Below, one piece after another: positions 22,689 through 30,830 of a DNA stretch of 34,489 bases. Location of the stretch: contig JBGPHT010000078.1 in NCBI GenBank assembly GCA_041484525.1, positions 1 through 34,489 of the forward strand, read 5' to 3'. Position 1 is the first letter of the stretch, and each line of letters begins with the position of its first letter. This DNA is from JBGPHT01 sp041484525 (GTDB lineage Bacteria > Acidobacteriota > Terriglobia > Bryobacterales > Bryobacteraceae). The notes under the pieces are model-generated. The model was not told the DNA's origin and ran no database searches. It saw only the letters and a program-made list of their open reading frames with translations. A program made the position numbers and the translations under genes.

Positions 22689-24416
22689 TTAGTCCGGGTT
22701 CTTCGGTCGCGGCGGCTCACCGGGCGTACCCGGCGGCGGGAAATACCAAAGGTAGATCGACTTGCCCACCTTCTCGGTGGGTTCGAACTGATCGGGCCAC
22801 AGCACCGTGATCTGCGGATACGCTTCATAGAGTCCCAGGCGCCGCTCCTTCCAGACCGTGAAGCCGGTGGCGTTCCATCCGTACGAGGGATGGAGCACGT
22901 CCATTTCGTGCACGTGCGGGAAACCGTGCTTATTTTCCAAATCGGCTGGGGTGAAGGCTTGGAACGTGACGTCTTTGACGCCCAGCTCGCGCAGTCGCGT
23001 AGCGAGCCGCTTGTAATCCTGGCCCCAATCGAGGTCGGAATCGACGAGGATTTTCTCGGGATGACTGCCGGCCAGTTCGTTGAAGTAGGGCAGATAATCG
23101 GGATGCGCGGCGAGCGAGGTTCCGCCAAACCAGAGCAGGGCGATGGGCAAGCCGTATTTGGCCCACTGGCGCTGGGGCGCGATCTTCCAAAGGTGGATCG
23201 CTGCCGCGGCCGCCACCAGCGAGAAGCCCATGTAGACCGGAAGAATGTGCCGCACCCCGATGTTGATGTGGCTGGTGAACGACGCCGCCAGGATGCCGGC
23301 GGCGTAGGCGAGCGGCAGCCATCCCAGCCGGAACTCCGTGTTGCGCCGCACCACCAGAGGTATGCCGATGGCCAGCAGAAGAAGGAACGCCAGCGGCGTC
23401 TTCACAGCCAGCACCACCGGGTAGAAATACCAGAACCCAAAGCGGCTCCGCTGCCCTAGGAGGTAGCCGGGGTGTCCGTCGGCGTTGTGCTTGGCGACAT
23501 CGCGGATGCCCTGGAACAGCTCCGGCGCCGGCAGCTTGAGGCCCCAGAATCCAGAGTCGCCGAACGAGAAGCGGTAGATGGCCCAGATCAGGAGGCAGGC
23601 GACTAGCACGGCCAGTCCGAACGAAGGCGCGAGGCGCTTGGCCGCTGCCGCCACCTCGCCTTTCGACGTGCGTTCCACGAAGTAATACCAGGCGAGTGCG
23701 ACGACCACCGCGGCTGGAAAGAAAACCAATGTCGAGAACTTGGATGAGGCGGCGAGGCCGGTGAACAGTCCGAACAGCGCGCCGGTTCGCAGCGAAGGCT
23801 CTTCCAGCCAGACGGCGCCGGCGAGAAACGCGCCGCCGAGAAACGCGGTGAGCGCCATGTCGGTGGTGGCGAATCCGGCGTGTGCCAGCACGGGTTCGAG
23901 GAAAGTGAACAGGAACACCGCGGCGACCGCCACTGCCGCGCCGAAGTAGCGCTTCCCCCACCAGTACACCACCAGGCACGCGATCCAGAAGAATGGCAGT
24001 ATCCCCAGCCGCGCGGCGGTGAGTGTTTTCGCGTAATGGTTGCCGGCGTAGAGGACCTCGAGGCCCTCGAGCGTCATGGAGCCTTCGTCCACTTTCTTCG
24101 TGCCCTGATAGCGGGCACCGACGAGATACGGCCCGACCGCCGCCGCCAGGCGCGCCAGCGGTGGGTGCTGCGGCTCCCATACGTAACGGCCGTGGTCCAG
24201 CAACTCCATGCCGCAGGCGATGTGCGCCGGTTCGTCGGAGGTGTGGTCGAAGACATGATATGTCGCGACGATGCGGATAGTGGCCAGCAGCACCAGCGCC
24301 AGCACGAGTGCGAGCGCATGGCGCTCGAGAAACGCCGTGTTTGCTGGAGCGGGAGCCCCTGCCATCGTGACCGGGACCGGAGCGGTACGCCGGCTTTTCT
24401 TTTCCTTGACTGCCAT
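22689..24416 (-). CDS. GT39-like membrane glycosyltransferase
   Basis: The 575-residue product is a polytopic GT-C protein. A Lys/Arg/Pro-rich cytoplasmic N-terminus precedes the first membrane segment (LALVLALVLLATIRIVATY). The first outside loop, HTSDEPAHIACGMELLDHG, is typical of the dolichyl-phosphate-mannose mannosyltransferase family, with the catalytic acidic DE. YVWEPQHPPLARLAAAV follows. Further hydrophobic segments run to about residue 430, and a soluble C-terminal tail of ~150 residues (VDSDLDWGQDYKRLATRL) faces outside. It transfers sugars from a polyprenyl-phosphate donor; the acceptor is unknown. It is the first gene of a three-gene operon with ABM and alcohol dehydrogenase, though a functional link with them is not obvious. 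Confidence 0.82.
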   Translation of the reverse strand: MAVKEKKSRRTAPVPVTMAGAPAPANTAFLERHALALVLALVLLATIRIVATYHVFDHTSDEPAHIACGMELLDHGRYVWEPQHPPLARLAAAVGPYLVGARYQGTKKVDEGSMTLEGLEVLYAGNHYAKTLTAARLGILPFFWIACLVVYWWGKRYFGAAVAVAAVFLFTFLEPVLAHAGFATTDMALTAFLGGAFLAGAVWLEEPSLRTGALFGLFTGLAASSKFSTLVFFPAAVVVALAWYYFVERTSKGEVAAAAKRLAPSFGLAVLVACLLIWAIYRFSFGDSGFWGLKLPAPELFQGIRDVAKHNADGHPGYLLGQRSRFGFWYFYPVVLAVKTPLAFLLLLAIGIPLVVRRNTEFRLGWLPLAYAAGILAASFTSHINIGVRHILPVYMGFSLVAAAAAIHLWKIAPQRQWAKYGLPIALLWFGGTSLAAHPDYLPYFNELAGSHPEKILVDSDLDWGQDYKRLATRLRELGVKDVTFQAFTPADLENKHGFPHVHEMDVLHPSYGWNATGFTVWKERRLGLYEAYPQITVLWPDQFEPTEKVGKSIYLWYFPPPGTPGEPPRPKNPD

Positions 24417-24571
24417 GGAACCGAGATTTTCATTCTCGCAGGTGCCCGGGCCGTGGGTCTATTCGGGGTCAGAAAATGAATCGTGCATCGCGATACTTCC
24501 GTCGAGAATAGTAAGGGCTCAAGCCCCGGCATTGAACGGTTTTCTCCCTGCGTCGGAAGACTGGAGGGTAT

Positions 24572-25105
24572 GTGAATCGAGTTCTGGTGTCATTGGCGCT
24601 GGCATGCGCCGTGTCTCCCTGCTTCGCAGTCAAGGCTCGAGTTGATTTCGATCGCGGGCGTGACTTTTCCCGCTACAAAACGTACCGCTGGGTGCAGTTG
24701 CCCGACGCGGAATTGCCCGATCGACTCATGCAGTCGCGGATTGTAACGTTTGTCGAAGAGGCGCTCTCGGCGCGTGGTCTGAAGCGTGTCGAAACGGGCG
24801 GCGATCTACTGGTCGGCTACGAAACCAAGGTGAGGGAAGAGCAGCAGTACTTCACCTTCTCGGATGGGTTCGGGCCAGGCTGGGGATGGGGTTGGGGCGG
24901 CGGAGGATGGGGCAGCTCATTTTCCACGACCACGGTGCAAACGATTCCCATCGGAACGCTCGTCATTGAGATCACGGACGCACATCAGAACCAGCTTGTC
25001 TTCCGGGGCACGTCGACGGCCACGATCAGTTCGAGGCCCGAGAGGAATACCAGGAGGTTTCAAAGAGGCGTCTGTGAGATTTTCGGGAAGTTTCCGAGGA
25101 CGTAA
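24572..25105 (+). CDS. DUF4136 exported protein
   Basis: The 177-residue product has a signal peptide (MNRVLVSLALACAVSPCFAV) and a DUF4136 domain. The typical start is RVDFDRGRDFSRYKTYRWV, with GTLVIEITDAHQNQLVFRGT and a conserved end similar to TISSRPERNTRRF. A Gly/Trp-rich insert (WGWGWGGGGWGSS) sits in the middle. The start is GTG at 24572 with GGAGGG 5 nt upstream; the nearby ATG at 24570 is followed at once by a stop. It is not a classical lipoprotein, because the Cys in the signal lacks a clean lipobox. Family function is unknown. Confidence 0.85.
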   Translation: MNRVLVSLALACAVSPCFAVKARVDFDRGRDFSRYKTYRWVQLPDAELPDRLMQSRIVTFVEEALSARGLKRVETGGDLLVGYETKVREEQQYFTFSDGFGPGWGWGWGGGGWGSSFSTTTVQTIPIGTLVIEITDAHQNQLVFRGTSTATISSRPERNTRRFQRGVCEIFGKFPRT

Positions 25106-25112
25106 GTAAAGG

Positions 25113-25164
25113 CCCACCGAGGAGTCAGACTGGCGGCCGGCGGCCTATACGGACTATCGGTGGG
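25113..25164 (+). repeat. Long hairpin downstream of the DUF4136 gene
   Basis: CCCACCGA (25113-25120) pairs with TCGGTGGG (25157-25164). AGTC (25123-25126) and GACT (25152-25155) extend the stem inward past short bulges, and a GC-rich internal part follows. It starts 8 bp after the stop codon. No T-run follows, so it may be an mRNA 3'-end structure or small RNA rather than a standard terminator. Confidence 0.4.
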
Positions 25165-25632
25165 TAGTCGCTGGCTGCTTGACGCTGGCGACAGCCCACG
25201 CACTATTATTCATTCCCACTCGCAACTCTTGTGATTGCCGGGCAAGCTGCGAGCGTCTCCACGGCACGAATGCTCGCATCGAGGCAACGCTTGAGCGAGT
25301 TTGGTTCTTCTTGCGAAGCCACCTAAGAATCATCAACAGCTCGCTTGACACTGTTGAGGTCATCCGGCAGACATTCGTTCTGAATGTGATGAAACCGAAG
25401 CGCTACACGTTGTTCTCTGAGTTCCCGGCTCGGGCTGGATGCGAAATTAATAGTCGTACTTCGAATGTTATTCTGGCACATCCCGAGGTTGCCGATGCCG
25501 GATACAGGGCATCTAAAAGAGTAGAACCAGATTAGATGACATTATGCGAGGTAATAACCTCCGCTTAAGGACGCTGACTTCTTTTGGCTCACAAACAGAA
25601 ACCGTCCAATTTGTCGAGCAAAGCGTTAACCC
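25165..25632. other. Region without a recognisable gene, lower GC than its surroundings
   Basis: About 470 bp with visibly lower GC than the flanking genes. A 118-codon plus-strand frame (25179-25535) is open, but its product looks random and matches nothing I know. A short dyad GAGGT/ACCTC lies near 25550. The ADOP gene ends at 25633 without a T-run terminator here. It may be a decayed insertion. Confidence 0.35.
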
Positions 25633-28077
25633 CTACTCATCCCGTAACGCCACCGCCGGGTCCACCCTCGTCGCGCGCAGCGCCGGGACCCAGCACGCGA
25701 TCACCGCCACCAGCGCCAGAATCGAAGGCACCAGCACGAACGTCGCGGCGTCGCGCGGGCTGATCACGAAGAGCATGCTCTTCACGGAGCGCGCGGCCGC
25801 CAGCGCCACAGCAGTTCCCGCCACCACTCCTACAGCCACCATGCGAACGCCTTCGACCAGGATCATGCGCTGCACTTCGCCGGAGGTGGCGCCGAGCGCC
25901 ATGCGGACGCCAATCTCGCGCGCGCGCTGGTGCACCAGGTAGGAAATCACGCCGTAGATCCCGATGGTCGAGAGCAGCAGCGCCAGCAGACCGAACACGG
26001 CAAGTAGTGCGGCCGAGAGGCGCTGTGCCCAGAGGTTTTCGTAGGTCGTCTGTTCCAGAGCTTCGGATTGCAGGTAGAGGTTGGGGTCGAGTGTCTGCAT
26101 CGCGCGCCGCACTTGCACGGCCACGGCTTCGGGATCGCCGGCGGTGCGCAAATAGAGCACGCCCATGGGGAAATAGTATTGCTCCATCGAAATGTAGATG
26201 AGGGCGTCGGGCTTCTCGCCGATCGCCCGGTAGTTGGCGGTGCGCGCCACGCCGATCACCTCCACCGGAACATTCTCTCCGTAAAACTGGATGCGCTTGC
26301 CGATGGGATCTTCGCCGGGCCAGTAGGCCGCCGCGGCCACCTCGTTCACAATGACGACACGCGGCGAGGTGGAGCGGTCCTGTGGGCTGAAGTCGCGGCC
26401 GCGCAGAATCGGAATGCCGACGGCCGGCAGGTAAGCCGGCGTCACGATGCCGGTAAGAGTGAATCGTCCCTTGGTGCCGGGCGCGTCGACGCCTTCGCGC
26501 AGGATCGTGCGCGCCAGGGAGACGCGAAACGGAACGTCCTTCGAGATCGCCGCGGCGGCCACCCCGGGAGTGGCCAGCGCCAGCTCGATGGCTCGCCGTT
26601 GATACTCGCGGCCGCGCGCTTCGGTGTAGGCCTGGTCCGCCAGATTGAAGACCACGATGCCCAGGTGAGCGGCATCGAAGCCCGGATCGAAACGGGCGGC
26701 GTTGCGCAGGCTGCGGACGAAAAGTCCCGCGCCCACCAGCGCCACCACCGATAACGCCACTTGCGCCATCACCAGGATCGACCGCGGATGCCATCGGCCT
26801 CCCGGCCGTGCCGGCGATTGGCCGGTGCGCTCTTTCAAATCGGTAGCGAGATCGCTGCGTGTGGCGCGCAGCGCGGGAACCAGGCTGAAGAGAATGCCGG
26901 TGAGCAGGGACAGGGCGGCGGTGTAGATGAGGACTCCCTGGTCCAGGTCCACGTGGATGGCCGCGCGCTTGAACATCGGCGGACGCATCGACCAGAGGAG
27001 GTCGCCCGACCATCGGGCCAGCAACAGGCCGGCGGCGCCGCCGATCAGCGACAGCGCCACGCTCTCCGTGAGAAGTTGCCGCACCAGGCGCCAACGGCTG
27101 GCGCCGAGCGCGAGACGTACCGTGATTTCCTTGCGCCGTCCGGCGGCGCGCGCCAGCAGCAGGTTGGCCACATTGGCGCACGCGATCAGCAGCACCAGTG
27201 ACGAGATGATCAGCAGCACCAGGCCGGCCTGTTCCATCGCCGGCCGATTTCGCGGATTGATGGCGACGTCCAGGACGGGCATCAACTGGATGCGCCGGCC
27301 GTCGTTGTCCTGCGGATACTGGCGATCGAGCTCCGCCGCCAGGCTCTGCATTTCGGCCTCCGCCTGCGGCGCGGTCACGCCGGGCTTCAAACGCCCGGCC
27401 ACCGCGAAGAGCAGCGCGCGCCGCTGGTTCACCAGCGAGACGTAGGGATACACGGCCTCGTACATCATGCTGGGAACCCACAGCTCGGGCAGCGCCATTT
27501 CATCCAGACCTTCGAAGCCGCGCGGGGCCACGCCGACGATGCGGAACCGATGCCGGTTGATTTCGAGGGTGCGGGAGAGCACCTGCGAATCGGCGGCAAG
27601 CTGCCGCTGCCAGAAGTTGTAGCTGACCACGGCGACGGGCGCCGCCCCGGGGCTTTGATCTTCCTCGGGAAGGAAGGCGCGACCTACTACGGGATTGACA
27701 CCCAGCGCCCGAAAGTAGTTGGCTGTGACAAGCTGCGCGATGACCGGCCGCGGCTCTCCCAGGCCGGTGAGGTTCACGGGGACATTGGAATACAGAAGGA
27801 GCGACGAGAAAACCTGGTTGCGATCGCGGAAATCCTTGTAGTTCGGATACGAGACCAACAGGTAGCCGGGATTGTGCGCATCGACGGTGTTCACTGCCAG
27901 CAGGCTCGCCGGATCGGCCACCGGCAGCGGACGCAGCAGGATCGCGTGAACCAGCGAGAAGATTGTGGTGTTGGCTCCGATGCCGAGCGCCAGCGAAAAT
28001 ATGGCCACCACCGCGAACCCGGGGTGCTTCACCAGAGCGCGCAAGCCGTAGCGTAGGTCTTCCAGTACGCCTAGCAT
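25633..28077 (-). CDS. ADOP-type ABC transporter permease (MacB-like, acidobacterial)
   Basis: From the ATG at 28077 the product has 814 residues. It starts MLGVLEDLRYGLRALVKHPG, the hallmark of acidobacterial duplicated orphan permeases. There are two halves, each with a MacB periplasmic domain and FtsX-type membrane segments: TM1 after LRALVKHPGFAVVAIFSLAL, the first FtsX block near LVLLIISSLVLLIACANVANLLLA (about 280-390), the second periplasmic domain at about 440-670, and the final FtsX block near LLAVFGLLALLLSTIGIYGVI. No ATPase gene is adjacent, as the name implies. TATACT lies 15 nt before the start on the minus strand (28098-28093). The upstream TTG at 28104 is rejected because it lies within that -10. 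Export of peptides or lipophilic compounds is typical of MacB relatives; the actual substrate is unknown. Confidence 0.92.
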   Translation of the reverse strand: MLGVLEDLRYGLRALVKHPGFAVVAIFSLALGIGANTTIFSLVHAILLRPLPVADPASLLAVNTVDAHNPGYLLVSYPNYKDFRDRNQVFSSLLLYSNVPVNLTGLGEPRPVIAQLVTANYFRALGVNPVVGRAFLPEEDQSPGAAPVAVVSYNFWQRQLAADSQVLSRTLEINRHRFRIVGVAPRGFEGLDEMALPELWVPSMMYEAVYPYVSLVNQRRALLFAVAGRLKPGVTAPQAEAEMQSLAAELDRQYPQDNDGRRIQLMPVLDVAINPRNRPAMEQAGLVLLIISSLVLLIACANVANLLLARAAGRRKEITVRLALGASRWRLVRQLLTESVALSLIGGAAGLLLARWSGDLLWSMRPPMFKRAAIHVDLDQGVLIYTAALSLLTGILFSLVPALRATRSDLATDLKERTGQSPARPGGRWHPRSILVMAQVALSVVALVGAGLFVRSLRNAARFDPGFDAAHLGIVVFNLADQAYTEARGREYQRRAIELALATPGVAAAAISKDVPFRVSLARTILREGVDAPGTKGRFTLTGIVTPAYLPAVGIPILRGRDFSPQDRSTSPRVVIVNEVAAAAYWPGEDPIGKRIQFYGENVPVEVIGVARTANYRAIGEKPDALIYISMEQYYFPMGVLYLRTAGDPEAVAVQVRRAMQTLDPNLYLQSEALEQTTYENLWAQRLSAALLAVFGLLALLLSTIGIYGVISYLVHQRAREIGVRMALGATSGEVQRMILVEGVRMVAVGVVAGTAVALAAARSVKSMLFVISPRDAATFVLVPSILALVAVIACWVPALRATRVDPAVALRDE

Positions 28078-28125
28078 GCTGAAGAAGATGCAAGTATACA
28101 ACACGGCGGCATGGCGCGGCCTTGT

Positions 28126-28131
28126 TATACT
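28126..28131 (+). promoter_or_regulatory. Putative -10 element of the lipoprotein operon
   Basis: TATACT ends 8 nt before the GTG at 28140. It is divergent from the -10 of the ADOP gene about 28 bp away. Confidence 0.4.
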
Positions 28132-28139
28132 CGCAGTTC

Positions 28140-28667
28140 GTGTGGCGCGCGATTTCGCTGGTCATGGCGGTCTCGGTCCTGGCGCCGGCTTGCGGCAGGC
28201 AGCCGGGCCCGGTGCCTCCACCGCCGCAGCAATCGCTGGCACTCGGTCCTGATCCGGCGCTGCTTGGGTCCTTCGTCCGCATGGACGATCCCGCGGCCGT
28301 CGATTACATCGTTGCGGACATCGGACGCGAGCCGGGATTCCAGCGATGGGCATTCCGGCATCCGGAGCTGAAGTTTCGGGTCAAGGATGCGGCGGGGTTG
28401 AAGTTCACGATGGAGATTGCCATTCCCGAAGTGACTTTTCGCTACACGGGTCCGGTGACGATTTCGGCGGCGGTGAACGGGAAGGGAATTGGCGCGATGC
28501 GGTGCGGCCACGCCGGCGACTACCGTTTCGAGAGGCCGGTGCCGGCGGGAGCAGTCGACCCGGACCGGACGGTGGTGGTGACGCTCGATGCCGAGCCGCG
28601 CTGGACGTCGCCGTCGGATGGGGCGCAGCTTTCTTTCCTGCTGCGCAGCGCGGGCTTCACGCAATAA
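28140..28667 (+). CDS. Hypothetical lipoprotein
   Basis: The 175-residue product has a short lipoprotein signal (MWRAISLVMAVSVLAPAC) with lipobox LAPAC, so the Cys at 18 should be lipidated. A proline-rich linker (GPVPPPPQQ) follows. The rest has alternating strands (LKFRVKDAAGLKFTMEIAIP, then VTFRYTGPVTISAAVNG) and an AEPRWTSPSDG stretch, fitting a small beta-rich envelope protein. I know no named family. The start is taken as GTG at 28140 because of the signal peptide and the TATACT spacing; an upstream TTG at 28122 is less likely. Its TAA abuts the ATG of the next gene with no gap, so the two are one transcription unit. Confidence 0.7.
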   Translation: MWRAISLVMAVSVLAPACGRQPGPVPPPPQQSLALGPDPALLGSFVRMDDPAAVDYIVADIGREPGFQRWAFRHPELKFRVKDAAGLKFTMEIAIPEVTFRYTGPVTISAAVNGKGIGAMRCGHAGDYRFERPVPAGAVDPDRTVVVTLDAEPRWTSPSDGAQLSFLLRSAGFTQ

Positions 28668-30830
28668 ATGCAGCAAGTGCTCCATGTGCTGTTCGGGGCG
28701 GGTTTCACGGTGGCGGTCGCGTGCGCCATGGGTGCGCTGCTGCTGCACGTGCTGAGCGTGAAGCTGCAAAAATGGGAAACTGCGTTATTCGCGTTCGTGT
28801 CGGGCTCGGCATGTTTGAGCCTCGCGGTGTTTCTGTTGTGCGCGGTGGGGCAGGCGAAGAAGGGGTGGTTTCTTTGGGGCGGCGTGGCGGTCATGGTGGT
28901 GTGGGGAATCGTGAACCGGCCGTTCCCTCGCGGTCGCCTCTCTGTTCCCAACGTTCCAACGGCGGCGATCTTACTTACGTTCTTCGGCGTCTACTTTCTG
29001 ACGGCGCTCGCTCCGGAACGCTCGCCTGACGGCTCGGGCTACCACCTCGGCAACGTAGTCCGCATCTGGCAGCACCACGGCTTCGTCTGGGACTACCACA
29101 GCATGTACGCCTACCTCTCGCAGGGTTTGGAAATGCTGTTTCTGGTGGCCTTCAGTTTCGGTGGACACTCGGCTGCGGCCATCGTTCACCTGGCGTTTCA
29201 GACGGCGCTGCCGCTGCTGATCGTGAGCTACGGGCGACGATTCGGATTCCCGCGCGCCGGGTTATTCGCGGCAGTCCTGGTATACGCGGCGCCGGTCGTC
29301 GGGCTCGACGGAGCGTCGGCTTACAACGACCTCGCGGTTGCAACTCAAACTTATGCAGTATTTTATCTGCTTCAAGTTTGGGATGAGACAAGAGAACATA
29401 ATCTACTCATCCTGATTGGCTTGCTTGCAGGCTTTAGTTATGCCTTGAAATATACAGGATTTCTGGCACTTCCGTTTGCCGCCGGATTTGTGTGGTGGCG
29501 TTCCCGTCAGTGGCGGCAAGTTTCGGTGGTCGCACTCGCCGCCGCCATCCTCATCGCACCCTGGGTGCTGCGCAACTGGATCTGGCTGGGCAACCCGGTA
29601 GCGCCGTTTTTCAACGCCTGGTTTCCTAACCCTTATTATCACGCCGGCGAAGAGGCCGTTTACCTGCAAACGCTGCGGCACTACTCCGACATCAAGCATT
29701 ACTGGCAGATCCCGCTGCAACTCACACTGCAAGGTGGAGTTGTCGGCGGACTGATTGGTCCGGCGTTCCTGTTGGCGCCCTTCGCTTTGCTGGACCGGCA
29801 GGGACGACGGCTGCTGCTCGGCGCTGCGATCTTCGCCATCCCTGCATTCTTGAACACGGGGGCGCGGTTCCTCATCCCGAGCCTCCCGTTCGTCGCGCTC
29901 GCGATGGGAATCGGGTTGGGCAGTTCGCGCGGCGTGCTGCCCGCGGTGGCGTTGTTCCAGGTGATCGCCTGCTGGCCCGCTGTGGTCAACCTTTATTGCG
30001 ATAAATGGGCGTGGCGGATCAGCACGGTGCCGATTCGCGCGGCGCTGCGCCGGGAGCCCGAGGCCGAGTACATCCAGGCGATGGTGGGCGATTACGCTTG
30101 GAAGGGGCCGGTCGAGCAGATGGTGGCTGCCGGGGAAAAAGTGTTCTCGTTTGCCGGCCGGCCGGAGGCGTACATCAACCGGCACATTGTGGTCGGCTAC
30201 GAATCGACGCTCGGCAACCTGGTCCAGGACACCCTATGGGCGCCGATGGCCCACAAACCCGCTCGCCGGCAGCGATTCCGATTTCTGCCGTTGAGCGGGC
30301 GTGCCGTGCGGGTGGTGGAAACAGCGGCGGCGGACGCGTCGTGGACGGTGGCGGAGATGCGTGTGTTTTCGCAAGGCAGGGAACTGTCGCGTTCCCACGA
30401 GTGGCGGCTGAGCGCGCGGCCCAACGGCTGGGATGTCGGACTCGCGTTCGATAACAACTACGCCACGCGCTGGTCCACGTGGCAGCCGATGCGGCCGCGC
30501 GACTTCGTCGAGATCGATTTCGGCCGAGAGGAGACGTTTGACGAAGTGCTGCTCGAATGCGCCCACGTTTTCGAATCTCACGTACAGGTTGAGGTTTTGA
30601 CCGCGGACGGCCGCTGGGTGCCGATCACCGATACGTCAGAGGAATCGGACGCCGACCCGCCTCCTGGCATCAGGCTCGCTGCCGTCCAGGTGCTACGGGC
30701 GCACGGCATCCGGTACCTGCTGATCAACACCGGCGATTTTGTTGCCGAAGATATGCAGAAGTACGCGAAGTTCTGGGGAATCACGCTGCTGGCGGAGGCG
30801 AATGGAACGCGATTCTACCGCATCGATTAA
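28668..30830 (+). CDS. Large polytopic membrane protein (GT-C-like) with discoidin-type C-terminal domain
   Basis: The 720-residue product has about ten hydrophobic segments over residues 1-450 (for example GAGFTVAVACAMGALLLHVL, and WRQVSVVALAAAILIAPWVL with RNWIW). An acidic loop SPDGSGYHLGNVVRIWQHHG at about 119-138 sits where GT-C enzymes carry catalytic residues. The C-terminal ~170 residues resemble an F5/8-type-C (discoidin) carbohydrate-binding fold: SWTVAEMRVFSQGRELSR, then LAFDNNYATRWSTWQPM and DFVEIDFGREETFDEVLL. It is probably an envelope glycosyltransferase or polymer-handling protein; this is inference. It starts directly after the lipoprotein stop and overlaps the next gene by 29 bp. 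Residues about 225-264 are encoded by an AT-rich patch (45 G/C of 120 bases, 29341-29460), unlike the rest. Confidence 0.75.
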   Translation: MQQVLHVLFGAGFTVAVACAMGALLLHVLSVKLQKWETALFAFVSGSACLSLAVFLLCAVGQAKKGWFLWGGVAVMVVWGIVNRPFPRGRLSVPNVPTAAILLTFFGVYFLTALAPERSPDGSGYHLGNVVRIWQHHGFVWDYHSMYAYLSQGLEMLFLVAFSFGGHSAAAIVHLAFQTALPLLIVSYGRRFGFPRAGLFAAVLVYAAPVVGLDGASAYNDLAVATQTYAVFYLLQVWDETREHNLLILIGLLAGFSYALKYTGFLALPFAAGFVWWRSRQWRQVSVVALAAAILIAPWVLRNWIWLGNPVAPFFNAWFPNPYYHAGEEAVYLQTLRHYSDIKHYWQIPLQLTLQGGVVGGLIGPAFLLAPFALLDRQGRRLLLGAAIFAIPAFLNTGARFLIPSLPFVALAMGIGLGSSRGVLPAVALFQVIACWPAVVNLYCDKWAWRISTVPIRAALRREPEAEYIQAMVGDYAWKGPVEQMVAAGEKVFSFAGRPEAYINRHIVVGYESTLGNLVQDTLWAPMAHKPARRQRFRFLPLSGRAVRVVETAAADASWTVAEMRVFSQGRELSRSHEWRLSARPNGWDVGLAFDNNYATRWSTWQPMRPRDFVEIDFGREETFDEVLLECAHVFESHVQVEVLTADGRWVPITDTSEESDADPPPGIRLAAVQVLRAHGIRYLLINTGDFVAEDMQKYAKFWGITLLAEANGTRFYRID

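Noticed and set aside
25179..25535. 118-codon plus-strand frame in the lower-GC gap
   Set aside because: There is no recognisable motif, ribosome-binding site or family, and its composition looks random.
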